DNA from: Pseudomonas sp. MUP55
GTDB lineage: Bacteria; Pseudomonadota; Gammaproteobacteria; Pseudomonadales; Pseudomonadaceae
Assembly: GCF_034043515.1 (NCBI RefSeq)
Contig: NZ_CP138214.1
Span: forward strand, 3,162,001 to 3,226,000
Direction: 5' to 3'
DNA length: 64,000 nucleotides
The position numbers were made by a program, and so were the translations under genes. Shown here in pieces: positions 1-9,013 of this stretch (the stretch's first letter is position 1; every line of letters starts with the position of its first letter). Below the pieces are notes generated by a model. The model saw only the letters and a list, made by a program, of their open reading frames with translations. It was not told the origin of the DNA and did no database searches.

Positions 1-1083
1 GATGGCCGACTGCACAGAGGCCACCACCATGCCTCCGGCGCTTTCCGCCTGATCAGGTACCGCGCTGGCAACCCAGTTCGACCACGCCACCGGCACACCA
101 CCAAAGGCCAAGCCCCAGAGCGCCAGCAGTACCGCCTGCCCCGGCACCGAGGCCGGCAACAGCACCAGCGCCAGCGCTGCAACACCGACCAGCGCGGGCA
201 TCAATACGAGCGTGGCCAGCGGGTGGCGCTCCAGCAGCTTCCCGGCCAACAGCGTGCCGGCGAAGTTCGCCACACCGAACCCCAGTAGCATCAATGACAG
301 CCCTTGCGGGCCGATGCCGGTAGTCCCTTCAAGGAATGGCCGAACATAGGTGAACATCGCGAAGTGGCCGCTGTGCACCAGCACGCATCCGAACATCCCC
401 ATGGCGATGCCGGGGCGCTGCAACACCTCGAGTACGGTGCGCAGACGTGCCGGCCGGCGCGGCGCAAGGCGCGGCAGTGTGAACGACTGGAACGCCAGGG
501 TCACCATGCCAACCGCCGCCGCTGCAAAGAAGGCGCTGCGCCAGCCATACAACCCGCCCAGATAGCTGCCCAGCGGCACCGCAACGACTGTGCCGATGGC
601 AATGCCGCTGAAAATGATCGACAGCGCCCGGGGTAGCAAAGCGCTCGGCACCAGGCGCATCGCCACCGCCGCCGCCATGCTCCAGAACCCGCCAAGGGCA
701 ACCCCCAGCAAGACACGCATCACCAACAGCACCGCGAAGCTGGAGGAAACGGCGACCAATAGATTGGAGGCGACCATCAACGTGGAAAAACCCAGCAACA
801 CCCAACGTCGGTCGAGGCTGCGGGTCAGGCCTGGCACCAGTAAGCCGGCGAACAGCGCCACCACGGCGGTCACCGTTACCGCCTGGCCAGCCAGCGCTTC
901 GGACACGCCCAGGTCAGTTGCCATCAGCGTCAACAAACTGGCCGGCAGGTACTCGGCGGTCAGCAATCCGAACACCCCCATTGCCAACGAGAACACGGCC
1001 ATCCACGCGGGGGTCGCAGGCTCTACGTCCGCACCGACGCCGAGATGGCGGTCGGATGCTGTATTACATACACAGTCAGTCAT
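1..1083 (-). CDS. nepI: NepI-like MFS efflux transporter (partial, C-terminus off the left edge)
   Basis: This is a 12-TM-type major facilitator, of which the first 361 codons are present and open to the window edge. The protein closely follows the E. coli purine ribonucleoside exporter NepI as I recall it, including the stretches FGLLTAEYLPASLLT, LGVALGGFWSMAAAVAMRLV and FTYVRPFLE. A family role would be proton-driven export of purine ribonucleosides or related drugs across the inner membrane. The start chosen is the ATG at 1081-1083, which gives a short polar N-terminus before TM1. The gene diverges from an AraC regulator with about 100 bp between them, so that regulator probably controls it. 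Substrate identity is inferred from similarity only. Confidence 0.85.
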   Translation of the reverse strand, partial: MTDCVCNTASDRHLGVGADVEPATPAWMAVFSLAMGVFGLLTAEYLPASLLTLMATDLGVSEALAGQAVTVTAVVALFAGLLVPGLTRSLDRRWVLLGFSTLMVASNLLVAVSSSFAVLLVMRVLLGVALGGFWSMAAAVAMRLVPSALLPRALSIIFSGIAIGTVVAVPLGSYLGGLYGWRSAFFAAAAVGMVTLAFQSFTLPRLAPRRPARLRTVLEVLQRPGIAMGMFGCVLVHSGHFAMFTYVRPFLEGTTGIGPQGLSLMLLGFGVANFAGTLLAGKLLERHPLATLVLMPALVGVAALALVLLPASVPGQAVLLALWGLAFGGVPVAWSNWVASAVPDQAESAGGMVVASVQSAI

Positions 1084-1145
1084 TGCACGGATCTCCCAAT
1101 CATCATTGCGAGCCGCAGTCTAGGCAGCGAAAGCCGGATGATCTA

Positions 1146-1172
1146 TGATCGAAAATCTCTATTTTTTGATCA
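1146..1172. promoter_or_regulatory. Inverted repeat between divergent nepI-like and araC-type genes
   Basis: The arms TGATCGAAAA (1146-1155) and TTTTTGATCA (1163-1172) are inverted and match at 9 of 10 positions, with a 7-bp spacer. The site lies in the shared promoter region, 13 bp before the regulator ATG. It is a candidate operator; no binding data are implied. Confidence 0.45.
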
Positions 1173-1185
1173 AAACACCTAGCCC

Positions 1186-2154
1186 ATGCCTGCCGATCAG
1201 TTTGCGCTTTCCTCGGACCTCATCAACGAACTGTTGCGCGGCATGCGCCTGCGTGGCGTCGAATACCGGCGTATCCAGGCGGGGCCCACCTTCGGTTTGG
1301 GTTTCGCGCAGAAACCGGGGCACGCCTGGTTCCACTTCATGGCCGTCGGCACTGCGGTGCTGCAAATGGAGGACGGCACCACCTACGCGCTGTCTGCCGG
1401 CAACGCCGTGTTTATCGCCCATGGCGCGGCCCATCAGCTTTCTTCCCACGCCGGCGTGCCGGTTCAGGACATCGACCGTCTAGAGAGCGCCCCCCTGGGT
1501 GACAGCGTCAGCGCGGTGGATACCGGAGCCGAAGCCTGCCCGACGCCGAGCACTATCTTGTTCAGTGGCTGCATGGAGTTTGAACTGGGCAGTATCCACG
1601 GCCTTGGTCGGCTGATGCCGGGCATGATGCTGATTGATGCGGGCGGCCAGCGTTACCCCGGGCTGGTGCCGATCCTGACCACCATGGAACGCGAGGTCAG
1701 CGCGGCCCGTGTCGGCTTCGCCGGTATCCTCGCGCGATTGGCCGACGTGGTGGCCGCCATGGTCGTACGCGGCTGGGTGGAATGCGCCTGCGGGAATGCT
1801 TCTGGCCTGGTTGCCGCCTTGCGCGATCCACGCCTGGCCGGTGCACTGCTTGCGCTCCATCAACAACCGGGCCGCGACTGGACCGTTGCGCAGCTGGCAG
1901 AGCACTGCAATACCTCGCGCTCGGTCTTTGCGGAGCGCTTCCAGGTGACCATTGGCATGGCCCCGCTGCGCTATGTCACCGAACTGCGGATGCGGCTCGC
2001 AAGCCAGTGGCTGACACTCGAAAGGCTGCCGATTGAGGAGGTGGCGCAACGCTTGGGCTACACATCCCAGGCCGCGTTCAGTCGTGCATTCAAGCGCATT
2101 ACCGGCAAGACACCGGGTTTGAGTCGCAAGGTGAGGCAGCCCGCTGTCACCTGA
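1186..2154 (+). CDS. AraC-family transcriptional regulator, cupin_6 N-terminal domain
   Basis: This is a 322-residue regulator. Residues about 10-200 form a cupin-type sensor domain (it includes FGLGFAQKPGHAWFHF and a conserved SAGNAVFIAHGAAHQ). Residues about 225-315 hold the double helix-turn-helix of AraC proteins, including the second-helix region EVAQRLGYTSQAAFSRAFKR. This architecture is typical of regulators that control a neighbouring efflux or catabolic gene in response to a small ligand. It diverges from the NepI-like transporter and is probably its regulator. The ligand is unknown. Confidence 0.88.
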   Translation: MPADQFALSSDLINELLRGMRLRGVEYRRIQAGPTFGLGFAQKPGHAWFHFMAVGTAVLQMEDGTTYALSAGNAVFIAHGAAHQLSSHAGVPVQDIDRLESAPLGDSVSAVDTGAEACPTPSTILFSGCMEFELGSIHGLGRLMPGMMLIDAGGQRYPGLVPILTTMEREVSAARVGFAGILARLADVVAAMVVRGWVECACGNASGLVAALRDPRLAGALLALHQQPGRDWTVAQLAEHCNTSRSVFAERFQVTIGMAPLRYVTELRMRLASQWLTLERLPIEEVAQRLGYTSQAAFSRAFKRITGKTPGLSRKVRQPAVT

Positions 2155-2252
2155 AACCGAGCGCAAGGTTATTGACCCGTACGTCGATGCGTCGGAATGC
2201 GTGGCGCCTGCGAGACGTTGGCCATCGACATGGCTCTGAATCGTCGGCTGTA

Positions 2253-3080
2253 TCAACCGATGATGAAGGTGCCGCTGGCGATCACTACGCATGCCAGTAT
2301 CCGGCGGACGGTGAGCGTCTCGCCGAGGAACACATAGCCGATCAACGCCGCGAACAGCACGCTGGTTTCGCGCAAAGCCGATACCGCGCCCAGGGGCGCC
2401 TGGTTCATGGCGTAGATGACCATTGCATACGCGAGCAAAGAAACCAGCCCGCCAACCAAGGCAGTCACTGTTCCGGGCCGGAGGGAGACCAGGCTGCGGG
2501 TGTCGCGTAGACCGATGTAGAGCACAGGCATCAGCACGCCCCACAGGGCACACATCCAAACCGTGTAGGCAAGCGGCGCATTGGATAACCTGGCGCCGAT
2601 GCCATCGACCACGCTATAGGCCGCGATAAAGCAGCCCGTCCCCAGCGCATAGGGCAGGCCTGGAACCGACAGACTGCGCCCTTTGAAGGCCAGCGAAATG
2701 ATCCCGCCTGACACCAGCACAATACCGAGCAACGTACCCGGCGTGATGCTTTCCCCGGCAAACACAGCGGCGCCCAGGGTAATCAGCACCGGCGACGATC
2801 CGCGTGAAATCGGATAGATCTGCCCCAGGTCTGCGACCCGGTAACTGCGCACCAGAAACAGGTTGTAGCCCACATGCAGCAACCCCGACAGCACTGCGTA
2901 GCCCCAGCTTTCAATCGCGGGCGGCACCATGAACGCTGCGGCGACGACACAGGTGATGGCGATTGCAATGCTCATCACTGTCATGGACCACAGCCGATCG
3001 GCACCGCTGCGCAGCAACGCATTCCAGCTGGCATGCAGGAGCGCGGCGAAAAGCACGAGGAGGATGAGATGAATAGGCAT
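2253..3080 (-). CDS. EamA/DMT-family transporter
   Basis: This 275-residue membrane protein has about ten hydrophobic segments and the two-repeat layout of the drug/metabolite transporter superfamily, for example the N-terminal LILLVLFAALLHASWNALLR and the second-repeat LRETSVLFAALIGYVFLGETL. Such proteins export amino acids or small metabolites across the inner membrane. The preceding gene on the same strand is a LysR regulator ending 74 bp upstream, so the two may be co-transcribed or functionally linked. The substrate cannot be assigned. Confidence 0.85.
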   Translation of the reverse strand: MPIHLILLVLFAALLHASWNALLRSGADRLWSMTVMSIAIAITCVVAAAFMVPPAIESWGYAVLSGLLHVGYNLFLVRSYRVADLGQIYPISRGSSPVLITLGAAVFAGESITPGTLLGIVLVSGGIISLAFKGRSLSVPGLPYALGTGCFIAAYSVVDGIGARLSNAPLAYTVWMCALWGVLMPVLYIGLRDTRSLVSLRPGTVTALVGGLVSLLAYAMVIYAMNQAPLGAVSALRETSVLFAALIGYVFLGETLTVRRILACVVIASGTFIIG

Positions 3081-3154
3081 GCGCCACTTTAGGCACTGCG
3101 AAGCCCCGACTGAAGCGAATTCTCCTCATTGCAGCATGAGTGAACGCTCATGCA

Positions 3155-4060
3155 TCACGGTTGCACTCGTTGTACCTTGCTCGCCTCACTGGCCAACCAT
3201 TGACGAAAACTGACGATATGCGGCTGCGATTCGATGCCCTTTGGGCACACGAAGTAGTAGGCAAGTGGCGATGGAAGCGGCACGTCGAACAGCCGAACCA
3301 AGCGGCCATCGCTGATTTCGTTCTCCACATGCCCGCTGCGCACCAGCGCGACGCCTTGACCGAGTAAAGCCGCCTCGACCGTCATATTGGTATCGCCAAA
3401 TCTGAAGCTCTCCCTGAGTGGCAAATAGGCCAGTCCGACGGCTTGAAACCACCCCTCCCACTTTGGCACCAACTCGGCACCATCGCGTATCAGCAGAGGG
3501 AAATGCAACAATTCGGCAGGGCTCTGCGGTGTCCCGACGCGCCGCAGCAATTCGGGGCTGGCCACAGGAAATACTTGCTCCCCAAACAAGAACTCCGAAT
3601 GCAGGCCTGGGTAATTGCCCTTGCCGAGCCTGATCGCAACATCAGCCTGGCCGTGAGAGAAGTGGATAATGCTATCTGTGGTGTCCAGCGAGACCAGCAG
3701 CTCGGGGTGCTGACGGGATAAATTCGGCAAGCGCGGCAGCAGCCATTTGAGGGCGAAGGAATAGGTGGCGCTGACGGTGAGCCGAACCCTGTCTTTTTGC
3801 TCGCGCAAATCACCCAACGTCGCCTCCAGGCTGATAAAAAACTCCCGCACGATGGGCGCCAGCGCAGCCCCCGCTGCCGTGAGTCGCAGCGCCTTGCCAC
3901 GTTCAAACAACTGCACGCCCCACAGCGCCTCAAGGTGCTTGAGCTGGTGGCTGACTGCGCTTTGAGTGACGTGTAGTTCCTGTGCGGCCGACGTGAAGGT
4001 CAAGTGCCGGGTGGCAACTTCAAAGGCGCGCAAGGTCGCGGTGGGCGGCAGGTCTCTCAT
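3155..4060 (-). CDS. LysR-family transcriptional regulator (GcvA-like)
   Basis: The N-terminal winged helix-turn-helix spans about residues 5-64 (FTSAAQELHVTQSAVSHQLK), followed by a periplasmic-binding-type effector domain. The sequence RAFEVATRHLTFTSAAQELH is characteristic of the GcvA/AmpR branch. I chose the ATG at 4058-4060, giving 301 residues, because it sits at the usual position before the HTH. In-frame starts at 4096 and 4162 would add up to 34 residues with no family counterpart. None of them has a convincing ribosome-binding site. The EamA transporter directly downstream is a plausible target. Confidence 0.85.
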   Translation of the reverse strand: MRDLPPTATLRAFEVATRHLTFTSAAQELHVTQSAVSHQLKHLEALWGVQLFERGKALRLTAAGAALAPIVREFFISLEATLGDLREQKDRVRLTVSATYSFALKWLLPRLPNLSRQHPELLVSLDTTDSIIHFSHGQADVAIRLGKGNYPGLHSEFLFGEQVFPVASPELLRRVGTPQSPAELLHFPLLIRDGAELVPKWEGWFQAVGLAYLPLRESFRFGDTNMTVEAALLGQGVALVRSGHVENEISDGRLVRLFDVPLPSPLAYYFVCPKGIESQPHIVSFRQWLASEASKVQRVQP

Positions 4061-4317
4061 AAGGACGGTATCCAGCGAGTTATCAGGAAAGCGCATGCAT
4101 GAACGCTGGCTCATGATAGAGCGAATATCAGTGGCTGGCTGCGCCGTGTTGAGCGTTTCCATTTTCTGCGGCTATGCGATTGCTTTCGGCACGGCGCCCA
4201 GGTTTTTAAGCGCCGGTGCTGCGCAGCCGATTCAACGCCTCCCCTTGCCAAATGATCCAGGTTCAAAAGCCATCCACCCACTGCTTGAGTCGTGTGGCTT
4301 GCAGGGTTTCCCCAACC

Positions 4318-5013
4318 CTACTTGGCCCCGGGACCAATCAGCGAGCTTTCGATCTGGACGCCGGGCATCATGTGCTGCAACCCCTCGATCAGCTTGTCCC
4401 CCGCTTCCGTCAAGGCTTCAAGCGGCATCGCCGGCAGACTTTCCAGAATGAACCACATGTACTTCGCGTCAGCACCGAGACGGGTCCTCACACCTTGTCG
4501 CCAATTCCAGCGACGGCAGGTCACGCCTTGGTCATCGCGCCAGACAACTTCGCCAGCCTCCGGATATTCGACAGCAGGCGCCCCCTCTTTCATGGTGTCA
4601 AAAGGCTCGGTGCCATCGGCAACTACCAGCCGTGGGGAGCCCACATAGGCTTGAATGTTTTCCCCGCCTACCGGGATGGCGTACTCAATGCTGATTGCGT
4701 TGTAGAGATCGACGATGGGGTCCAGGCTAGGCAAGCTGGCGTCACGTAAAACACGTTTACGCAGCGCCTCAGCCGAACACGGCGTGCGCTGCGGCTTGGC
4801 CCCGAACTTTCGGAACGTCTCGGCCCATGCGGCCAGATGGGCTTCTCCCCAGCTTGGTCCACCCTCCTGCACGGCCTTGCAAGCACGGTCCAGCGCGGCC
4901 TGAGCCACCTCAGGATGGATCAGCGGCGCAGCTTGCACCACGATACTCAGGGCCCTGAACTCCGGAGCCAGCTCGGCAACGGCCTGATCGATTAACGGCA
5001 GTACGGACAGCAT
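4318..5013 (-). CDS. B3/4-domain protein (PheT B3/B4-like)
   Basis: This 231-residue protein has the B3/4 fold seen in the editing region of phenylalanyl-tRNA synthetase beta chains. Recognisable features include the stretches LDPIVDLYNAISIEYAIPVG and PAVEYPEAGEVVWRDDQGV and a C-terminal half that folds back (KYMWFILESLPAMPLEALTE). Free-standing B3/4 proteins are widespread and mostly uncharacterised; roles in clearing mischarged tRNA or non-standard amino acids are proposed for the fold. The ATG at 5011-5013 has a GGAGG at 5020-5024 with 6-nt spacing, better than a TTG one codon upstream. It diverges from an XRE-cupin regulator, a pairing that suggests direct control. Confidence 0.8.
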   Translation of the reverse strand: MLSVLPLIDQAVAELAPEFRALSIVVQAAPLIHPEVAQAALDRACKAVQEGGPSWGEAHLAAWAETFRKFGAKPQRTPCSAEALRKRVLRDASLPSLDPIVDLYNAISIEYAIPVGGENIQAYVGSPRLVVADGTEPFDTMKEGAPAVEYPEAGEVVWRDDQGVTCRRWNWRQGVRTRLGADAKYMWFILESLPAMPLEALTEAGDKLIEGLQHMMPGVQIESSLIGPGAK

Positions 5014-5070
5014 CAAAAACCTCCACGAACCTGAATGTCATTTCATGCTAGTCAGCGACGATCAGCAAAG

Positions 5071-5108
5071 TCAATATAATGACCAATACCATCCAATATA
5101 ACGAACAA
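5071..5108. promoter_or_regulatory. Direct repeat in the B3/4 - XRE-cupin intergenic region
   Basis: Two copies of a 16-bp AT-rich sequence, TCAATATAATGACCAA (5071-5086) and CCAATATAACGAACAA (5093-5108), match at 13 of 16 positions. They start exactly 22 bp apart, about two helical turns, so both face the same side of the DNA. This fits tandem binding by the adjacent XRE-family regulator; that link is inferred. Confidence 0.5.
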
Positions 5109-5171
5109 GTGGATTGACGGAGCTGCTGATAAAGGCCGAAAATCCCGACACATTTTTTACGATCCTTACCA

Positions 5172-5774
5172 ATGACCCTCCATTCCAGCCTCTCGACTAC
5201 CCCTGGCGCTGATGCTCAAGCCGTCAGCCTGGCCGTTGCGCGCACGCTCAAACAGGCGCGCAAAGCCCAGAAGATCACGTTGGATGAGCTTTCCCGGCGC
5301 GCTGGCGTGAGCAAAGGCATGATCGTCGAAATAGAAAAATGTACCGCGAATCCCAGCATCGGCATCCTTTGCAAACTCGCCGCCGCGCTGGGCCTGTCCG
5401 TTGCAGACATCGTCAATGTGACCGAAGCCCCATCGGCCCATATCATCGACAGTCAAGACATCCCCACGCTCTGGACCGGGAGTCTGGGAGGCACAGCGCG
5501 GCTTCTGGCTGGAACGTCCGGCCCTGATATGATCGAGCTGTGGCGTTGGGAAATGCACCCAGGTGAATCCTTTGCTTCACAGGGGCATCCTCAGGGCACG
5601 CTCGAGCTGTTTCATGTGGAAAAAGGCACGCTCAAATGCGTGGTCGGGGAAACGGAGCTGGTCATCCCGGCGGGGAGTTCGGCAGTGGCCAAAACCGATG
5701 TTCCCCATGCCTATTCCAACCCTGGCAGATCCAAGCTGGTATTCACGATGTCCGTGACGGAGATGCATCAGTAG
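5172..5774 (+). CDS. XRE-family regulator with C-terminal cupin
   Basis: This 200-residue protein has an HTH_3 domain at about residues 20-80 (LDELSRRAGVSKGMIVEIEK) joined to a cupin at about residues 115-195 (TLELFHVEKGTLKCVVGE, then VPHAYSNPG). Such HTH-cupin regulators usually sense a small metabolite and control the neighbouring gene. It diverges from the B3/4-domain gene and is probably its repressor, acting at the tandem repeat in the intergenic region. Its 3' end overlaps the convergent pirin gene by 7 bp. Confidence 0.88.
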   Translation: MTLHSSLSTTPGADAQAVSLAVARTLKQARKAQKITLDELSRRAGVSKGMIVEIEKCTANPSIGILCKLAAALGLSVADIVNVTEAPSAHIIDSQDIPTLWTGSLGGTARLLAGTSGPDMIELWRWEMHPGESFASQGHPQGTLELFHVEKGTLKCVVGETELVIPAGSSAVAKTDVPHAYSNPGRSKLVFTMSVTEMHQ

Positions 5775-6748
5775 CCGGGCGAACCCGCTTGGCCTGGTCC
5801 AAATATCGGCACCGTTCCAGATTTTGTGCGCCGATCCCCTGCCTCCTTCAACTGGCGCCCAAGCTCACCAATGCGCTTTTCGCCCTTTATCAGGGCCTGC
5901 TCGCTCGTATGGACCGAGTAGTAACCCAGATGCAGTTCATAGGGGTGTGGCACCGCCGATCCCAACACCAGTACCGCACCCTCGCCGTCTGAGGCTTGGA
6001 CGGTAATAGGTGCCTCACCCCGTTCAAACTGCACCATGTCGCCGGCTACCACCCGCACCCCGGCCATTGCGGCCCCACGGGCGAGCGCAAGCCAGCCGAC
6101 GGTATGGCCTTCGGGCGGCTGATAGGTCCAGCGTTCGCCGGCGCGCAGCGTTACCAGCAGGTAGTTGACGCCAGCGGGCGCAGGCACGGGACTGGCTACG
6201 CCCGCGTGAACACCCAGAATGACATGAGCCGGCCCGACGGAGCGCATGCCGTCAACTTCAATGTAACGGCTCTGTGGCTGGGCATTCTCGACATCGCGGG
6301 GTAACGCCAGCCAGAGCTGAAAACCCTGCACGCGTGTCACATCGGCAGGAGGCGACATTTCCTTACCATGCCAGACGCCGCCCCCGGCACTCATCCACTC
6401 CACACCGCCATAACCAATCGTCCCGGTGCCGGCGCCCGGATCGTCAAAATCAAGCCGCCCCTGGGTGAGCACCGTGACCGTGGCGATCCCTGAGTGCGGG
6501 TGGATCGGCATTCCTCCGCTGGCGACCATCGCGTGCAGGTCTGCCTGATCCATATCGAAAAGGTCGAGGAACACAAAGGGTTTGAGTGCCTGCCCCAGAT
6601 CGGACGGGCTCATCAACCTGACGATGGGGCCGTGACCCTGGCCGCGCGTGAGGTGTTCAACACGCCGGGGCACAGCCGCGACGCTGCTGTCAGTGCTCAG
6701 GGCAGACGTGGGCAACCAGGTCACGTTTGTATCGAGGGGCGTTTTCAT
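5768..6748 (-). CDS. Pirin family protein
   Basis: This 326-residue protein of the bicupin pirin family carries the metal-site motifs of the first cupin (GGMPIHPHSGIATVTVL, WMSAGGGVWHGKEM). Pirins bind Fe(II) through three His and one Glu. Bacterial members act as quercetin-type dioxygenases or redox-responsive partners. The start at 6746-6748 (MKTPLDTNV) matches family length; an upstream extension of the frame is not supported. It lies downstream of a DoxX gene on the same strand (74-bp gap), with a LysR gene diverging from that pair, which suggests a LysR-controlled redox or aromatic-stress unit. Confidence 0.88.
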   Translation of the reverse strand: MKTPLDTNVTWLPTSALSTDSSVAAVPRRVEHLTRGQGHGPIVRLMSPSDLGQALKPFVFLDLFDMDQADLHAMVASGGMPIHPHSGIATVTVLTQGRLDFDDPGAGTGTIGYGGVEWMSAGGGVWHGKEMSPPADVTRVQGFQLWLALPRDVENAQPQSRYIEVDGMRSVGPAHVILGVHAGVASPVPAPAGVNYLLVTLRAGERWTYQPPEGHTVGWLALARGAAMAGVRVVAGDMVQFERGEAPITVQASDGEGAVLVLGSAVPHPYELHLGYYSVHTSEQALIKGEKRIGELGRQLKEAGDRRTKSGTVPIFGPGQAGSPGY

Positions 6749-6822
6749 CGTGACTGACTCCGAGGCAGGAATTGAACAACGGAGCCACCTGACTGGCGTG
6801 CTCCTTGATTGGCGCAATCGGA

Positions 6823-7215
6823 TCAAGCCTGTTGCGAGCGACGCGCATCCAGACTGAAAGCCGCGGCGCCGGCCACGCAAACCTGAAGCAGGCCGCCGGC
6901 AATGGCCAGGTTCTTGAGAAAATGCACGGCCTGGTTCTGATCGGCAAAATCGTGATGGAACAAAATCGCCGCCATCACCGTGAATACGGCCAGCACCGAA
7001 GCGGTGAGTCGCGCCTGCAAACCGAGCAGTAACAACAACCCACCGCCGATCTCGACCACCAGTGCAACTGCATAGAGCACGCCAGGCAGCGGCAGGCCTA
7101 CCGAGGCGATATAGGCTTTGGTGGCTGCCGCCGCACCCAGTTTGGACAGGCCGCTTGCGAGAAACAGCAGAGCAAGCAGAACGCGACCCAAGGCCGCAAT
7201 TGAAGGTTTACACAT
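6823..7215 (-). CDS. DoxX family membrane protein
   Basis: This 130-residue protein has four hydrophobic segments and the DoxX signature near the N-terminus (GRVLLALLFLASGLSKLG) plus FHHDFADQNQAVHFLKNLAI. DoxX/DoxD proteins are small quinone-linked inner-membrane proteins often found with pirins and oxidoreductases. The ATG at 7213-7215 fits the family start. It is the promoter-proximal gene of the DoxX-pirin pair, and its upstream region holds a perfect palindrome shared with the divergent LysR gene. Confidence 0.85.
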   Translation of the reverse strand: MCKPSIAALGRVLLALLFLASGLSKLGAAAATKAYIASVGLPLPGVLYAVALVVEIGGGLLLLLGLQARLTASVLAVFTVMAAILFHHDFADQNQAVHFLKNLAIAGGLLQVCVAGAAAFSLDARRSQQA

Positions 7216-7238
7216 GATGTTGATACCCAGTGAGTGAA

Positions 7239-7268
7239 ATTCAGGAACATAGGTTATTGTTCCTGAAT
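7239..7268. promoter_or_regulatory. 30-bp palindrome between doxX and lysR
   Basis: Perfect 11-bp inverted arms, ATTCAGGAACA (7239-7249) and TGTTCCTGAAT (7258-7268), flank an 8-bp AT-rich spacer. The site lies midway in the divergent promoter region and is a strong candidate operator for the LysR protein encoded at 7322, with possible autoregulation. Binding is inferred from position and symmetry. Confidence 0.6.
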
Positions 7269-7321
7269 CCGTTCCACTAGGCCCACACTTTGCACCACCG
7301 AGTTCCGCAAGGAGGAACGCT

Positions 7322-8197
7322 ATGCACTTAGAAGATCTGCGTACATTCGTTGAAGTCGCAGACACCGGTGGCGTTGCCCCAGGGGCCCGGCGGCTGGGCA
7401 TCGCCAAATCAATTGTGAGTCGCCGACTGGCCCGTCTGGAGGGGGCATTGGGTGTGCAACTGCTCTCGCGCAGCACAAGAGGCTCGGTGCTCACCGAAGA
7501 GGGCATGACCTTTCGCGAACACGCCAGACGTGTGATCGTGGAACTGGACGCAGCGCAACAGACATTCTCGCCGCAAGGTGAGGTACGCGGCCTGCTGCGG
7601 ATCGCTGCGCCGTTGTCATTTGGTGCCTCTCAGCTGGCCCCCGTGTTCGCGGAACTCGCTAAGCGTCAGCCTTCACTGCAGATGGATACCTCCTACAGCG
7701 ATCGGGTCGTCGACTTGGTCAATGAAGGGTTTGATTGTGCCGTGAGGCTAGGTTTCCTCTCGGATTCGAACCTGGTAGCACGACGAATCTGCACATTCAA
7801 AGGGCGACTGGTGGCCAGTCCCGACTATCTGGCGACCCACGGCATACCGCAAACCATAGAGGACCTTTCACATCATCAAGCCGTGGCCAAGAAGGGCGAA
7901 ACCTGGCCATTAACGGACGGTGGCAACATCGTTATCGTACGCCCGCGCGCACGCTTTATTGCTGACAGCGGCGAGGCCATATTGGCAGGCGCCTTGGCCG
8001 GCCTGGGCGTGGCTGCCCTCCCCGACTTCCTGACTGACTCGCATGTCCTGGCGGGCAATCTGACGCCGTTGTTGGCCGAGTACCCTGCGTCTGAAGCCGG
8101 GATATACGTAGTGGGACCGCCGGGCGCATTTTCGTCACGCAAGGTACGCGCGCTGATTGAGATCCTGATCGAACACTTTGGCGATCGGGCGACGTGA
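7322..8197 (+). CDS. LysR-family transcriptional regulator
   Basis: This 291-residue LysR protein has an N-terminal winged HTH ([20 protein letters not shown]) and an effector domain with the typical [15 protein letters not shown] segment of the group that controls quinone- or azo-reductase and DoxX/pirin genes. A strong AGGAGG lies just before the ATG. It diverges from doxX-pirin with a 106-bp shared promoter region containing the palindrome, so it probably controls that pair and itself. Confidence 0.88.
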   Translation: MHLEDLRTFVEVADTGGVAPGARRLGIAKSIVSRRLARLEGALGVQLLSRSTRGSVLTEEGMTFREHARRVIVELDAAQQTFSPQGEVRGLLRIAAPLSFGASQLAPVFAELAKRQPSLQMDTSYSDRVVDLVNEGFDCAVRLGFLSDSNLVARRICTFKGRLVASPDYLATHGIPQTIEDLSHHQAVAKKGETWPLTDGGNIVIVRPRARFIADSGEAILAGALAGLGVAALPDFLTDSHVLAGNLTPLLAEYPASEAGIYVVGPPGAFSSRKVRALIEILIEHFGDRAT

Positions 8198-8204
8198 GCG
8201 CTGT

Positions 8205-8414
8205 GACGCGCTCCTTGCGGGCACGGTAACGCTCACCCATCACACCAGAGCCGGCTCGGCATCGAGGAACGCCTGGCAGATCGGGTATCGCGCCGTCACT
8301 GACTCGAGCGAATTCAACAGGAAGACTGGGCCCGTCCTGAAACCATTGCGTAGCCAACGGCAATGTGTCCGGTTTCCAGATCAACGATCCCCATCCCAGG
8401 CATGCTATTTCCAT
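8205..8414 (-). pseudogene. Remnant of a small conserved protein ([13 protein letters not shown] family)
   Basis: The first ~40 codons read [19 protein letters not shown] and then [19 protein letters not shown]. That is the start of a conserved hypothetical family with a gamma-glutamylcyclotransferase-like beginning. After this the reading frame loses any family resemblance and runs into the 3' end of the neighbouring lysR gene on the other strand. I interpret it as the surviving 5' end of a gene whose rest was deleted. The exact limits are approximate. Confidence 0.5.
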
Positions 8415-8626
8415 GATTTTATCCTAAGGCTTTGCCTGCACTGTCTCGGCATTGCAAAAGTGCCATTCGTCGAAGCTTTGGCAGATGTTTAAAACTTAAA
8501 TTCCCGACTCCGCCTCCCATTTTGTATGGGTCGACACGTTCGATGCCCAGACATACCGCTCCATTGCGTCCGACCTGAAGCATCCATAGATCCCGTTCAA
8601 AACACCTTACAGGCGAGGAAGTCTCT

Positions 8627-9013
8627 ATGAAATCTCCACTGCTAAAAGCGTTGATGATAGCCGGCGTGCTGTGCGCATCCGGCACACCGGTATTGGCCGC
8701 CAACTCCGGCAGCACCACCGGAACCGGCGGTACGTCGTCCTCTGCCGGCGCAAGCGATGCCGGCTCTGCCTTACCTCCTGGAACTGGGCCGACTGCGCCT
8801 GAGGGCGGCAGTGGCACAGGCACCAGCGGCAATGGCACCGCACCCGACAGTGGAAGCGGCGGCAGCGGCCAAGGGGGCGGCACCAGCGGCGGTAGCGGTG
8901 GTAGCGGTGGTAGCGGTGGTGGGAGCAGCGGCGGTAGCGGGAGTGGCGGCTCAGGCTCCGGCGGCTCGGGTGGCTCGGGTGGCTCGGGTGGCTCCGGTGG
9001 CTCCGGTGGCTAA
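8627..9013 (+). CDS. Secreted Gly/Ser-rich repeat protein
   Basis: This 128-residue protein has a Sec signal peptide (charged start, hydrophobic core LLKALMIAGVLCASG, likely cleavage after TPVLA near residue 24). The mature part is almost entirely Gly, Ser and Thr with some Pro, passing into perfect GGS-type triplets to the C-terminus. No catalytic domain is present. It is probably disordered and could be a matrix, linker or cell-surface polypeptide; the function is unknown. AGGAAG lies 8 nt before the ATG. The end of the gene consists of 9-bp tandem repeats. Confidence 0.75.
   Translation: MKSPLLKALMIAGVLCASGTPVLAANSGSTTGTGGTSSSAGASDAGSALPPGTGPTAPEGGSGTGTSGNGTAPDSGSGGSGQGGGTSGGSGGSGGSGGGSSGGSGSGGSGSGGSGGSGGSGGSGGSGG
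8888..9010 (+). repeat. In-frame 9-bp tandem repeats in the Gly/Ser gene
   Basis: There are two blocks: about four copies of GGTGGTAGC-like units at 8888-8923 and five to six copies of GGTGGCTCG/GGTGGCTCC at 8960-9010. Units are multiples of three, so gain or loss changes the length of the GGS tail without a frameshift. This is a likely site of strain-to-strain length variation. Confidence 0.75.
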
